Of a DNA stretch of 64,000 bases, positions 1-7,890 are shown piece by piece (the stretch's first letter is position 1; every line of letters begins with the position of its first letter). The notes beneath the pieces are model-generated. The model was not told the DNA's origin. It made no database searches and worked only from the letters and a program-made list of their open reading frames with translations. The stretch is from Aromatoleum toluolicum (GTDB taxonomy: Bacteria > Pseudomonadota > Gammaproteobacteria > Burkholderiales > Rhodocyclaceae). The position numbers and the translations under genes were made by a program. The stretch covers positions 23,680 to 87,679 of the forward strand of contig NZ_WTVS01000021.1 of the NCBI RefSeq assembly GCF_012911005.2, in the 5' to 3' direction.

Positions 1-275
1 CACTGCGTCGCATCGAGCGGCTCGTCTACCGCGACGATGATGTCGGCAACGGTGATGCGCGACATGTCGCGCGCCAGCCGATAACCTCCGCCGGGACCAC
101 GCACGCTGGTAACCAGCTTGTGGCGGCGCAGCTTGCCGAACAACTGCTCAAGATACGACAGCGAGATTTTCTGCCGGTCGGCAATGCCGGCCAGCGTCAC
201 CGGCCCTTCGCCCTGGCGCGATGCCAGATCGATCATCGCGGTGACTGCAAAACGTCCTTTGGTGGTCAGTCTCAT
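1..275 (-). CDS. iscR: Fe-S cluster regulator IscR, Rrf2 family (N-terminal part)
   Basis: Translation from ATG at 275 gives [18 protein letters not shown] and continues through the winged-helix DNA-binding domain, with the GGGYRLAR wing typical of Rrf2 proteins. The gene runs off the window at base 1, so only about 91 residues are seen and the three cluster-binding cysteines lie outside. A strong AAGGAG ribosome site sits seven bases before the ATG. IscR senses cellular [2Fe-2S] status and represses the isc operon. The order trmJ-cysE-iscR on one strand is the usual head of an isc operon, so iscS-iscU probably follow beyond the edge (inference). Confidence 0.93.
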   Translation of the reverse strand, partial: MRLTTKGRFAVTAMIDLASRQGEGPVTLAGIADRQKISLSYLEQLFGKLRRHKLVTSVRGPGGGYRLARDMSRITVADIIVAVDEPLDATQ

Positions 276-335
276 GTCGGAGCTCCTTCTGTCGCGGAGA
301 TTCTCGCCCGGGGGAATACCCGAACGTTTCGCTCA

Positions 336-364
336 ACTATACGGAGCCCGACAAAATCAGTCAA
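336..364 (-). promoter_or_regulatory. sigma-70 promoter of iscR
   Basis: Read on the minus strand: -35 TTGACT (359-364), a 17-base spacer, -10 TATAGT (336-341). Five of six bases match consensus in each box. The expected start is near 329, giving a leader of about 50 bases. It lies in the 104-bp gap between cysE and iscR, so the isc genes can be expressed apart from trmJ-cysE. Confidence 0.75.
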
Positions 365-368
365 CTAA
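344..368 (-). promoter_or_regulatory. candidate type 1 IscR operator
   Basis: On the minus strand this 25-base stretch carries TTAGTTGACT, an AT-rich centre, then GTCGGG. It follows the known type 1 IscR pattern (ATASYYGACT, four A/T-rich bases, YAGTCRRSTAT) except at the first base, one central base and the last three bases. It covers the -35 box and most of the spacer of the iscR promoter, as expected for autorepression by [2Fe-2S]-IscR. The assignment rests on comparison with the consensus by eye. Confidence 0.6.
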
Positions 369-379
369 TCGGATGTCAC

Positions 380-1147
380 TCAATCAACCATCTTCGATAG
401 GCGCTCGGCGTCAAATTCGTCACTCTTTTCGATCGCCACGTCGAGGTTGAATCCAGCCTTCTCCAGACGCTCCACCAGCATCTGGATGCGACGGTCTGTC
501 TCGACCGCGTGATCGAGCAGTCCGTGCAGCGCCTTGCTCAGCGGGTCGTCCATCTGCTTCGTCACGCCGTAGGCGGAGAAGCCCATCTGCTCGGCCTTCT
601 GCTCGCGCGCACGGTCGCGCGCGTTATCCCGATCGGGTTCGATGACGCGGGCGGGATTGCCGACCGCGGTAGCCCCGACCGGCACCGGCTTGACGACAAC
701 AGCATTGGAACCGACTCGCGCGCCATCACCGACCGTAAAGCCGCCGAGCACTTTCGCACCCGCGCCGATCACGACCCCCGTGCCCAGCGTCGGATGCCGC
801 TTCGCACCGCGGTACAGCGACGTCCCCCCGAGCGTCACGCCCTGATAGATCGTGCAATCGTCCCCGATCTCGGCCGTCTCCCCGATCACCACCCCCATGC
901 CGTGGTCGATGAAGACGCGCCTGCCTATCGTCGCTCCCGGATGGATCTCGATGCCGGTGAGAAAACGGCTGACGTGACTGACGAATCGCCCCACCCAGTA
1001 GAAGCCGCGTTTCCATGCGCCGTGCGCAAAGCGGTGCAGGAACAGCGCATGCACGCCGGGATAGCAGGTCAGCACCTCCCAGGTCGAGCGGGCGGCGGGG
1101 TCGCGTTCGCGAACGCTGGCCAGGTCTTCGCGCAGACGTCTGAACAT
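380..1147 (-). CDS. cysE: serine O-acetyltransferase
   Basis: 255 residues. It acetylates L-serine with acetyl-CoA, the first step of cysteine synthesis. The left-handed beta-helix hexapeptide repeats run from about residue 65 to 165 ([30 protein letters not shown]). H82 in the DHG motif is the expected catalytic histidine, with E67 at the position of the acidic partner. The compact N-terminal helical domain makes it the short EpsC-like form rather than the longer enteric CysE. The tail after about 190 is charged and helical. The gene lies between trmJ and iscR on one strand, which fits cysteine supply for Fe-S cluster assembly. Confidence 0.95.
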   Translation of the reverse strand: MFRRLREDLASVRERDPAARSTWEVLTCYPGVHALFLHRFAHGAWKRGFYWVGRFVSHVSRFLTGIEIHPGATIGRRVFIDHGMGVVIGETAEIGDDCTIYQGVTLGGTSLYRGAKRHPTLGTGVVIGAGAKVLGGFTVGDGARVGSNAVVVKPVPVGATAVGNPARVIEPDRDNARDRAREQKAEQMGFSAYGVTKQMDDPLSKALHGLLDHAVETDRRIQMLVERLEKAGFNLDVAIEKSDEFDAERLSKMVD

Positions 1148-1189
1148 GTGTGGCTTGCTCCGGTGTCCGGTTTTTTAATTCCGAGTATT

Positions 1190-1918
1190 TTACTCAGCTT
1201 TGCGCTCAAGCGCACTAATGATGCCGCGGAGGATATTCACCTCCTCCTTTTCAAGCCGGATGCGGCCGAACAGGCGGCGCAAGCGCTGCAACAGGCGCTT
1301 CGGATTTGCGGGGTCGTAGAAACCGCTGACGGTCATCGCCCTTTCGAGATGACGATGAAAGCCCTCGATCTCCTCGAACGCAGCCAGGTCCGGGAGCGCC
1401 TCCGCGGGCGGAAGCGGATTCAGCGCCGCCATGCGAAGCTCATAACACAGCAGCTGCACCGCGGCGCCGAGATTGAGCGACGAAAATGCAGGGTTCGCCG
1501 GAATCGTCACCGGCATCGAGCAGAGCCCGACCTCCTCGTTCGTGAGCCCACTCGTCTCGTTGCCGAACACCAGCGCGACTTCACCTTTTTCGGCAAACGA
1601 CACCAGCTCCGGGGCCGCCTCGCGCGCAATGCGCACGGGCACCGAACGTTCGCGCCGCCGCGCCGTGACGGCCGCCGCGAGGATGGTGCCCTCGAGCGCC
1701 TCCTCGAGCGAGCCGACGACCCGTGCGGCCGCGAGGAGATCGCCGGCACCAGAGGCGCGCGCCTCCGCCACCGGATCGGGAAAGGAGGCCGGCTGGACCA
1801 GCCAGAGACGGCCGAGCCCCATCGTCTTCATCGCGCGCGCAGCGGCGCCGATGTTGCCGGGATGGCTTGTACGGGAAAGTACGATGCGGATGCGGTCGAG
1901 CGCGATGGCTCCGTTCAT
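1190..1918 (-). CDS. trmJ: tRNA (cytidine/uridine-2'-O-)-methyltransferase TrmJ
   Basis: 242 residues from ATG at 1918; the open frame continues upstream but lacks family similarity there. SPOUT-class methyltransferase that 2'-O-methylates position 32 of tRNAs using S-adenosylmethionine. Family motifs: [21 protein letters not shown] at the N-terminus (N and R typical of TrmH-like enzymes), [13 protein letters not shown] in the knot, and [19 protein letters not shown] forming the AdoMet site. The C-terminal part ([17 protein letters not shown]) is the TrmJ extension. It is the first gene of the trmJ-cysE-iscR group and divergent from suhB. Confidence 0.93.
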   Translation of the reverse strand: MNGAIALDRIRIVLSRTSHPGNIGAAARAMKTMGLGRLWLVQPASFPDPVAEARASGAGDLLAAARVVGSLEEALEGTILAAAVTARRRERSVPVRIAREAAPELVSFAEKGEVALVFGNETSGLTNEEVGLCSMPVTIPANPAFSSLNLGAAVQLLCYELRMAALNPLPPAEALPDLAAFEEIEGFHRHLERAMTVSGFYDPANPKRLLQRLRRLFGRIRLEKEEVNILRGIISALERKAE

Positions 1919-1996
1919 ATTAAAATGCTTCGTTTTATTGGAATTCTTTCGAGCGGGACGCTCTCCGGGCCCCCGACTCCAGCGAGACCGACGCGC

Positions 1997-2803
1997 ATGC
2001 ACCCCACCCTGAACATTGCAGTGAAAGCCGCCCGCCGCGCGGGCTCCATCATCAATCGCGCCTCGCTGCAGCTGGACCAGGTGTCGGTCCAGGCCAAGTC
2101 CCCGAACGATTTTGTCACCGAAGTCGATCAGGCCGCCGAGGCCGCCATCATCGAGGTCCTGCGCGAAGCATACCCGGAGCACGGCATTCTAGCAGAGGAG
2201 TCGGGCGCGTCCGCGCAGTCCTCCGACAGCGAATACCAGTGGATCATCGACCCGATCGACGGCACGACGAACTTCATCCACGGCTTCCCCCAGTACGCGA
2301 TCTCGATCGCGCTGACGAAGAACGGCGTGCTCGATCAAGGCGTTGTCTATGACGTGACGCGCAACGAGCTATTCACCGCCACCAAGGGCCGCGGCGCCTT
2401 CCTCAATGACCGCCGCATCCGTGTTTCCAAGCGCGTGCGCCTGAACGAATCGCTGATCGGCACGGGCTTTCCGTTCCGCCAGTTCGACCACGTCGACGCC
2501 TACCTCGCGATGTTCAAGGACCTGACGCAGAAGACCGCAGGCATCCGCCGCCCCGGCGCCGCCTCGCTCGACCTCGCCTACGTGGCCTGCGGACGCCTCG
2601 ACGGCTTCTGGGAGATGGGCCTGCAGCCCTGGGACGTGGCAGCCGGCGCACTGCTGATCCAGGAAGCGGGCGGCCTGGTGAGCGACCTTGCCGGCGAAGG
2701 CACCTACATGGAAACCGGCAACGTCGTCGCCGGCAGCCCCAAGATCTTCGGGCAGATCCTGCCCATCATCCAGGCCCACCGCACTGCGGCGCTGCGCGCC
2801 TGA
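1997..2803 (+). CDS. suhB: inositol-1-monophosphatase family protein SuhB
   Basis: 268 residues from ATG at 1997. Mg-dependent, Li-sensitive phosphatase fold. The metal-binding motifs are present: AEESG near residue 70, DPIDGTTNF near 88, and [15 protein letters not shown] near 215. In enterics SuhB also joins the antitermination complex on rRNA transcripts; whether it does here is inference. The longer open frame upstream is antisense to cysE and trmJ and is not used. The gene is divergent from trmJ with a 78-base gap. Confidence 0.93.
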   Translation: MHPTLNIAVKAARRAGSIINRASLQLDQVSVQAKSPNDFVTEVDQAAEAAIIEVLREAYPEHGILAEESGASAQSSDSEYQWIIDPIDGTTNFIHGFPQYAISIALTKNGVLDQGVVYDVTRNELFTATKGRGAFLNDRRIRVSKRVRLNESLIGTGFPFRQFDHVDAYLAMFKDLTQKTAGIRRPGAASLDLAYVACGRLDGFWEMGLQPWDVAAGALLIQEAGGLVSDLAGEGTYMETGNVVAGSPKIFGQILPIIQAHRTAALRA

Positions 2804-2811
2804 GCTCCCGC

Positions 2812-2838
2812 GGGCGGACCGGCCATGCCCGTCCGCCC
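2812..2838 (+). terminator. GC-rich inverted repeat after suhB, weak terminator
   Basis: GGGCGGAC (2812-2819) is complementary to GTCCGCCC (2831-2838) with an 11-base loop, nine bases after the suhB stop. No T-run follows, so it may only stabilise the 3' end. I see no further gene in the rest of the 263-base gap to 3066. Confidence 0.35.
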
Positions 2839-3066
2839 CGCCGCGACCATCCCCGCGAAAGGCGAGTTCGGTCTTCGCCCGCACGAGTCGGTTCTCGACT
2901 CCACCCCTCACCCGCCCGCGCAACCGGCACGGTCCGGCGCTGACGCCACTCGCAGCAATGGCACCCGGGTCACACGGCATGCGCCCGCGCCGAGCGACCA
3001 CCCCGCGATTTCGGTACGATGCAGGCAACATCGGGCGCACCATCCAATCCCTCCTCACGACCCCCA

Positions 3067-4968
3067 ATGAACCCCACTATCGAATCCTTTGCCCAGCTCG
3101 AGCTGAGCCCCCCGATCCTCGAAGCCCTCGCCGGCATCGGATACGAAACCCCGTCGCCGATCCAGGCGGCCTGCATCCCGCACCTGCGCGCCGGGCATGA
3201 CCTGCTGGGCGAAGCCCAGACCGGCACCGGCAAGACGGCGGCCTTCGCGCTACCACTGCTCGACCGCCTCGACCTCTCCGCGCGCAAGCCGCAGGTCCTC
3301 GTGCTGACCCCGACGCGCGAACTCGCGATCCAGGTTGCGGAAGCCTTCCAGCGCTATGCGAAGAATCTGCCCGGCTTCCATGTGCTGCCGATCTACGGCG
3401 GCCAGAGCATGGTCGTGCAGCTGCGCCAGCTGAGCCGCGGCGCGCATGTCGTCGTCGGCACGCCGGGCCGCGTGATGGATCACATCGAGCGCGAGAGCCT
3501 CAACCTCGACGGTCTCAAGACGCTGGTGCTCGACGAGGCCGACGAAATGCTGCGCATGGGCTTCATCGACGATGTCGAATGGATCCTCGAGCACGTCCCG
3601 GCCGAACGGCAGACCGCGCTGTTCTCCGCGACGATGCCGGACGCGATCCGGCGCGTGGCCCATCGCTACCTGCGCGAGCCGCGCGAGGTGAAGATAAAGA
3701 CCGCCACGACCACCGTGACGACGATCCGCCAGCGCTTCTGCCAGATCGCGGTTGCGCACAAGCTCGACGCCCTCACGCGCATCCTCGAGGTCGAGGAGGA
3801 GTTCGACGCAGCGATCGTCTTCGTGCGCACCAAGACCGCCACCGTCGAACTCGCCGAGAAGCTCGAGGCGCGCGGCTATGCCGCTGCCGCACTGAACGGC
3901 GACATGACCCAGCAGCTGCGCGAACGGGTCATCGAACAGCTCAAGGGTGGCGGCCTCGACATCGTCGTCGCGACCGACGTCGCCGCGCGCGGCCTGGACG
4001 TGCCGCGCATCAGCCACGTCATCAACTACGACATCCCCTACGACACCGAGGCCTACGTTCACCGCATCGGCCGCACGGGCCGCGCGGGCCGCACCGGCAG
4101 CGCCATCCTCTTCGTCGCGCCGCGCGAGATGCGCATGCTGAAGATGATCGAGCGGGCGACGCGCCAGCCGATCGAAGCACTGCAACTGCCGTCGCGCGAA
4201 GCCGTCGCCGACAAGCGCGTGACCGCCTTCCGCCAGCAGGTGGCGACAGTGCTCGAATCCGAAGACCTCGACTTCTTCCGCGAGGTCGTCACCGGCATGG
4301 AAGACAGCCACGATGCCGACATCCACGACATTGCCGCCGCGCTGGCCTTCCTCGCACAGCGCGAACGCCCGTTGCAGCTGCCGCGGAGCGCCGGCCCCGA
4401 CATCGCCGCAGCGCAATCCGCCCCGCGCACGGAACGCCCCCCGCGCGAGAACCGCGATGCCATCCTGGAACGCCGCCGCGACTTCTCCGATGGGCGCCTG
4501 CAGCGCTACCGCATCGAGGTCGGCCGCAACCAGCAGGCGACCCCCAAGGATATCGTGGGCGCGATCGCGAACGAAGCCGGCATCGAAAGCCGCTTCATCG
4601 GCCAGATCAACCTGTACGAGGATTACAGCACCGTCGAACTGCCGGGCGATCTGCCTCACGACGTCCTCGACATCCTGCGTCGCGTGCGTGTGCGGCAGCG
4701 CCAGCTGAACATCCGCCCACTGGACCACGACGAGGCGCAGCGCGACGCCGCACGCCCCCGACCCGGGCCCGGCCCGCGCTTCGGCGCGAAGCCCGCTCCT
4801 CGCGGCGAGGACGCACCGCGAAAATCCTTCGCAAAACCGTGGGACAAGCCCGCCGGCAAGCCGGGAGGCGATCGCCCGCAGGGCGGCAAACCCTTCCCCT
4901 CCGAGCGTCGTGAAACGCAGGGCACCGGCTTCAAACCGGGCAAGAAGAAGCCCCAGCGCGATCGCTAA
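3067..4968 (+). CDS. deaD: DEAD-box ATP-dependent RNA helicase (DeaD/CsdA type)
   Basis: 633 residues from ATG at 3067. Complete helicase core: Q-motif (FAQLELSPPILEAL ... TPSPIQ), Walker A AQTGTGKT at 50-57, PTRELAIQ, TPGRVMDH, DEAD, SATMP, then ATDVAARGLDVPRI and HRIGRTGRAGR. After a linker, a DbpA/CsdA-type RNA-binding domain spans about residues 475-555 (RYRIEVGRNQQATPKDIVGA). It is followed by a basic, Gly/Lys/Pro-rich disordered tail. CsdA relatives unwind structured RNA in ribosome assembly and mRNA decay, often under cold stress. RNase E, a usual partner, is encoded at 33.5 kb. Confidence 0.92.
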   Translation: MNPTIESFAQLELSPPILEALAGIGYETPSPIQAACIPHLRAGHDLLGEAQTGTGKTAAFALPLLDRLDLSARKPQVLVLTPTRELAIQVAEAFQRYAKNLPGFHVLPIYGGQSMVVQLRQLSRGAHVVVGTPGRVMDHIERESLNLDGLKTLVLDEADEMLRMGFIDDVEWILEHVPAERQTALFSATMPDAIRRVAHRYLREPREVKIKTATTTVTTIRQRFCQIAVAHKLDALTRILEVEEEFDAAIVFVRTKTATVELAEKLEARGYAAAALNGDMTQQLRERVIEQLKGGGLDIVVATDVAARGLDVPRISHVINYDIPYDTEAYVHRIGRTGRAGRTGSAILFVAPREMRMLKMIERATRQPIEALQLPSREAVADKRVTAFRQQVATVLESEDLDFFREVVTGMEDSHDADIHDIAAALAFLAQRERPLQLPRSAGPDIAAAQSAPRTERPPRENRDAILERRRDFSDGRLQRYRIEVGRNQQATPKDIVGAIANEAGIESRFIGQINLYEDYSTVELPGDLPHDVLDILRRVRVRQRQLNIRPLDHDEAQRDAARPRPGPGPRFGAKPAPRGEDAPRKSFAKPWDKPAGKPGGDRPQGGKPFPSERRETQGTGFKPGKKKPQRDR

Positions 4969-4989
4969 GAACGAGTTTTCAGGGGGTAG

Positions 4990-5017
4990 TTGACACCGCC
5001 AAATCACGACCTATAAT
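4990..5017 (+). promoter_or_regulatory. consensus sigma-70 promoter of the tRNA-Gly/Cys/Gly cluster
   Basis: TTGACA at 4990-4995 and TATAAT at 5012-5017 with a 16-base spacer: both hexamers are perfect. The predicted start (about 5024) lies a few bases before the first tRNA. A consensus promoter of this strength is typical of stable-RNA genes. Confidence 0.85.
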
Positions 5018-5028
5018 GGCGGTCTTTC

Positions 5029-5104
5029 GCGGGAATAGCTCAGTTGGTAGAGCGCAACCTTGCCAAGGTTGAGGTCGCGAGTTCGAGACTCGTTTCCCGC
5101 TCCA
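5029..5104 (+). tRNA. tRNA-Gly (GCC), copy 1
   Basis: 76 bases with encoded CCA. The acceptor stem GCGGGAA pairs with TTCCCGC, the D-arm is AGCTCAGTTGGTAGAGC, the anticodon GCC is at 5062-5064, and the T-arm contains GTTCGAG. The sequence is identical to the third tRNA of the cluster at 5254. Confidence 0.97.
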
Positions 5105-5111
5105 GATTCTC

Positions 5112-5153
5112 GAAAAGGCTCCGTAAAGCCTTTTCACCCGATGGCGTATCGGG
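5112..5153 (+). other. two tandem hairpins between tRNA-Gly and tRNA-Cys
   Basis: GAAAAGGCT (5112-5120) pairs with AGCCTTTTC (5127-5135). CCCGAT (5137-5142) pairs with ATCGGG (5148-5153). The first resembles a weak terminator with only four T. Since two more tRNAs follow, both may act as partial terminators or as processing signals (inference). Confidence 0.5.
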
Positions 5154-5170
5154 AGTCAGAGCAGACAACT

Positions 5171-5244
5171 GGCGCGATAGCAAAGCGGTTATGCACCGGA
5201 TTGCAAATCCGTGTAGGTCGGTTCGACTCCGGCTCGCGCCTCCA
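5171..5244 (+). tRNA. tRNA-Cys (GCA)
   Basis: 74 bases with encoded CCA. The acceptor stem GGCGCGA pairs with TCGCGCC, and the anticodon GCA is at 5203-5205. It lies between two identical tRNA-Gly genes, an arrangement common in proteobacteria. Confidence 0.97.
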
Positions 5245-5253
5245 GAAGTACAC

Positions 5254-5329
5254 GCGGGAATAGCTCAGTTGGTAGAGCGCAACCTTGCCAAGGTTGAGGT
5301 CGCGAGTTCGAGACTCGTTTCCCGCTCCA
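5254..5329 (+). tRNA. tRNA-Gly (GCC), copy 2
   Basis: 76 bases including CCA, identical to copy 1, anticodon GCC at 5287-5289. It is the last tRNA of the cluster and is followed ten bases later by an intrinsic terminator. Confidence 0.97.
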
Positions 5330-5338
5330 GCATTTGAC

Positions 5339-5372
5339 AAAGGGAAGGTGCCGATGCACCTTCCCTTTTTGT
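5339..5372 (+). terminator. intrinsic terminator of the tRNA cluster
   Basis: AAAGGGAAGGTGC (5339-5351) pairs with GCACCTTCCCTTT (5356-5368) around a CGAT loop, and the T-run continues to 5370. This is a long, perfect stem with a good U-tract. It ends the tRNA transcript 18 bases before the next coding sequence. Confidence 0.9.
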
Positions 5373-5390
5373 CTTTCGCCGCCCATTTTC

Positions 5391-6605
5391 ATGTCCCGCT
5401 CCCGGCAACCCGATCCGTCCGATTCTTCAGGCATCGAGTTGCCGCAGGATGCCGTGCTGCCCGACTATGGCGACGGCGGCCTGTTCGGGTTGATCCGGAG
5501 TGTGCGGGCGTATCTCGATGGCAGCCCCTGGCACGCCCCCGGGCCGTCCATTCCCCCCGACCCGGACGCAACGCCGCGCAAGCTCGTGTTCATCCTCATC
5601 GACGGCCTCGGCGACATGTTCCTGCGGCGCAACGGCGCCAGCGGAACACTCCTCGCCCACCGGACGGACCGCCTCACCTCCGTGTTCCCGAGCACCACCG
5701 CGAGCGCCGTCACGACGACGATGACGGGTCTCACCCCCGCACGCCATGGCCTGACGGGGTGGTTCATCCACGACCGGCGCTTCGGCGGCGTCATCGCACC
5801 GCTGCCGGCCATCCGGCGCGGCGGGGCTCCCCTGAGAGGCCCGCTTGCCGTGCCCCGGCTATTTGCCTATCGCACGCTCTTTCAGCACCGCAAACGTCCT
5901 GCGATCTTCGTCTCGCCCCGTGACCTGGCATTCTCCCCCTACTCGCGCCGTCACAGCCGCGGAGCAAGCACCCAAGGCTACAAGGGCCTGCAGGGGATGA
6001 TCGACACAATCGCCGGGGCGATCAGCGCGAGCGGAAGCCGCCCCGCCCTCGTGCATGCCTACTATCCGACCTTCGACGGTCTCAGCCACGCGTACGGCTG
6101 CACCTCGAAGGAGGTCGTCACGCACTTCGAGCGCATCGACGCGGCCTTCGGGCAGCTCCTCGAACGACTGCGCGGTAGCGGTACCGACATCGTCCTTACG
6201 GCCGACCACGGCTTCATCGACTCGCCGCCGGAACGCGTCATCGATCTGGACACCCTGTCCGATCTGCAAACCATGCTGGCAGCGCCGCTGTTCGGCGAAC
6301 GGCGTACGGCCTTTTGCGCCGTGCGCCGCGGAGCGGAGCGCGATTTCGAGCTGCTGGCACGCGAACACCTGAGGGGGAAGGCGATCGTCGCGCATTCGGA
6401 CGACCTGATCGGCCTCGGCGTATTCGGCCCGGGCAAACCTCATCGGCGACTGCGGGAGCGCATCGGGACACATGCGCTGCTGATGGAACCGGGCTGGACG
6501 ATTCGCGACCATGTTCCGGGCGAACAGGAACACGCGATGATCGGCGTTCACGGCGGGCTGTCGCCCGACGAAATGTGGATTCCTCTGGTCCAGGCGCGCT
6601 GCTGA
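5391..6605 (+). CDS. type I phosphodiesterase / nucleotide pyrophosphatase family protein
   Basis: 404 residues from ATG at 5391; the frame extends back into the terminator, so this start is preferred. Alkaline-phosphatase superfamily fold. LVFILIDGLGD near residue 64 gives the first metal-binding Asp. FPSTTASAVTTTMTGLTPARHG carries the Thr nucleophile. AYYPTFDGLSHAYG and LTADHGFID give the remaining Asp/His metal ligands. No signal peptide is visible, so it is probably cytoplasmic. The natural phosphodiester substrate cannot be told from sequence. It stands alone, convergent with the DUF1178 gene. Confidence 0.82.
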   Translation: MSRSRQPDPSDSSGIELPQDAVLPDYGDGGLFGLIRSVRAYLDGSPWHAPGPSIPPDPDATPRKLVFILIDGLGDMFLRRNGASGTLLAHRTDRLTSVFPSTTASAVTTTMTGLTPARHGLTGWFIHDRRFGGVIAPLPAIRRGGAPLRGPLAVPRLFAYRTLFQHRKRPAIFVSPRDLAFSPYSRRHSRGASTQGYKGLQGMIDTIAGAISASGSRPALVHAYYPTFDGLSHAYGCTSKEVVTHFERIDAAFGQLLERLRGSGTDIVLTADHGFIDSPPERVIDLDTLSDLQTMLAAPLFGERRTAFCAVRRGAERDFELLAREHLRGKAIVAHSDDLIGLGVFGPGKPHRRLRERIGTHALLMEPGWTIRDHVPGEQEHAMIGVHGGLSPDEMWIPLVQARC

Positions 6606-6632
6606 GGACCAGCCGACGCACCGACGCAGCCC

Positions 6633-7094
6633 TTAGTGCAGATCCTCGTCTGCAGGCAAGGGCAGTACGGCGATACCTTCGTCCATCAGCTCGCTGACGT
6701 CGTCGCGCGTCGCACGGCCGCGGATATTGCGTGCCTCGCTATCACCATGATGGATACGGCGCGCTTCGTCGGCGAAGCGATCGCCCACGTCCTCCGACTC
6801 CCGGCCGAGACGGCGCAGCATCGCCATCGCTGCCGCAACCACATCGGCGCTCGGCGCAACCGAAGCGACTGGCGCAGCTCCGGCACCAGCCGGCAAGCCG
6901 GTTTTTTTCTCCTCCACCGGGGCCGACGCCCCCGTGTTCACGTACGGCGCGTTGGGACGCCGCGAAATCGTGGTCGATCCGCACACCGGACAGGACACCA
7001 ATCCCCGGTCGCGCTGCTCGTAATAAGCCGCCGCCGAGGCAAACCAACCCTCGAACAGGTGCTCATGGTCGCAGCTGAGGTTAAGAACGATCAC
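6633..7094 (-). CDS. DUF1178 family protein
   Basis: 153 residues from GTG at 7094, where the protein begins MIVLNLSCDHEHLFEGWF, the usual N-terminus of DUF1178; GGAAG lies six bases upstream. Conserved small proteobacterial family of unknown function. A CDHEH motif near the start and a CPVC pair near residue 36 suggest a zinc-ribbon-like site. SRRPNAPYVNTG and the later GDRFADEARRIHHG are characteristic family segments. It follows tRNA-Leu on the same strand. Confidence 0.85.
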   Translation of the reverse strand: MIVLNLSCDHEHLFEGWFASAAAYYEQRDRGLVSCPVCGSTTISRRPNAPYVNTGASAPVEEKKTGLPAGAGAAPVASVAPSADVVAAAMAMLRRLGRESEDVGDRFADEARRIHHGDSEARNIRGRATRDDVSELMDEGIAVLPLPADEDLH

Positions 7095-7135
7095 GTGGAC
7101 TTCCGGACTGGGGCAAACGCATGCCCGTTGGCGCG

Positions 7136-7220
7136 TGGTGCCGGGAACGGGACTCGAACCCGTACGCCCAAAGGCTGCAGATTTTAAGTCTGCTGTGTCT
7201 ACCGATTTCACCATCCCGGC
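7136..7220 (-). tRNA. tRNA-Leu (UAA)
   Basis: 85 bases on the minus strand. The acceptor stem GCCGGGA pairs with TCCCGGC, and the 3' CCA is encoded at 7136-7138. The long variable arm is typical of a class II tRNA. The anticodon TAA is at 7186-7184 in the loop CTTAAAA. Confidence 0.96.
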
Positions 7221-7234
7221 CGCGAGGGCTGGGC

Positions 7235-7240
7235 ATTCTA
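7235..7240 (-). promoter_or_regulatory. possible -10 box for tRNA-Leu
   Basis: TAGAAT on the minus strand, 14 bases before the tRNA-Leu 5' end, would start transcription around 7228. No good -35 is visible, so the tRNA could also be read through from pgsA. Confidence 0.35.
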
Positions 7241-7266
7241 CCGTGCGCCGACGCCCCTGCCCAGCA

Positions 7267-7857
7267 TCAGCCGGGACGCCGCGCCTTGCTTCCTTCGTTG
7301 GCCAGATGGGGCATCGCGCGATGCAGGTAATAGCCCATCGACCACAGGGTCAGCGCCGCCGCGGCATAGATCAGTATTTCGCCGACCAGCCTGACGTCCA
7401 CGTGCCACAAGGGGGCGTCGTACAGCAGGAGAGGGATTGCAGTCATCTGCGCGGCGGTCTTCAGCTTGCCGACGAACGCAACCGCGACACCCGCGGACTC
7501 GCCGATGCGCGCCATCCATTCGCGCAGCGCGGAGATGGTGATCTCGCGCCCGATGATGACCACGGCGATGATCGAATCGACGCGCGCCAACTGCACGAGC
7601 AGGATCAGCGCGGCCGCAACCATCAGCTTGTCGGCAACGGGGTCGAGGAAGGCACCGAAAGCGGAGGTCTGGTTCAGCGCCCGCGCGAGGTAGCCGTCGA
7701 ACCAGTCCGTCACCGCCGCGACGATGAAGATCAGGGTCGCGGCGAGATTCTTTTCCTGCGGATCAAGCCACTGTTCCGGAAGGTAAAAGACGCCGACAAA
7801 GAGCGGTATCAGCGCGATGCGCGCCCAGGTCAGCGAGTTCGGAATGTTGATCTGCAT
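7267..7857 (-). CDS. pgsA: CDP-diacylglycerol--glycerol-3-phosphate 3-phosphatidyltransferase
   Basis: 196 residues, integral membrane protein with about four to five hydrophobic segments. It condenses CDP-diacylglycerol with glycerol-3-phosphate, the committed step to phosphatidylglycerol. The CDP-alcohol phosphotransferase signature D-G-x2-A-R-x8-G-x3-D-x3-D is complete in the segment from DWFDGYLAR through FGAFLDPVADK. It lies 33 bases after uvrC on the same strand, the common uvrC-pgsA pairing, and appears to be the last protein gene of the long lepA-pgsA run. Confidence 0.95.
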   Translation of the reverse strand: MQINIPNSLTWARIALIPLFVGVFYLPEQWLDPQEKNLAATLIFIVAAVTDWFDGYLARALNQTSAFGAFLDPVADKLMVAAALILLVQLARVDSIIAVVIIGREITISALREWMARIGESAGVAVAFVGKLKTAAQMTAIPLLLYDAPLWHVDVRLVGEILIYAAAALTLWSMGYYLHRAMPHLANEGSKARRPG

Positions 7858-7890
7858 TGAGAAGATGGCGGAAATGCGACAGATGCATGG

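Noticed and set aside
509..1996. Long plus-strand frame continuing into suhB
   Set aside because: Antisense to cysE and trmJ, Arg/His-rich shadow composition, and no family similarity before the suhB ATG.
3250..5007. 585-codon minus-strand frame
   Set aside because: Shadow of the DEAD-box helicase gene; composition (Asp/Arg/Ala-rich) mirrors the sense strand.
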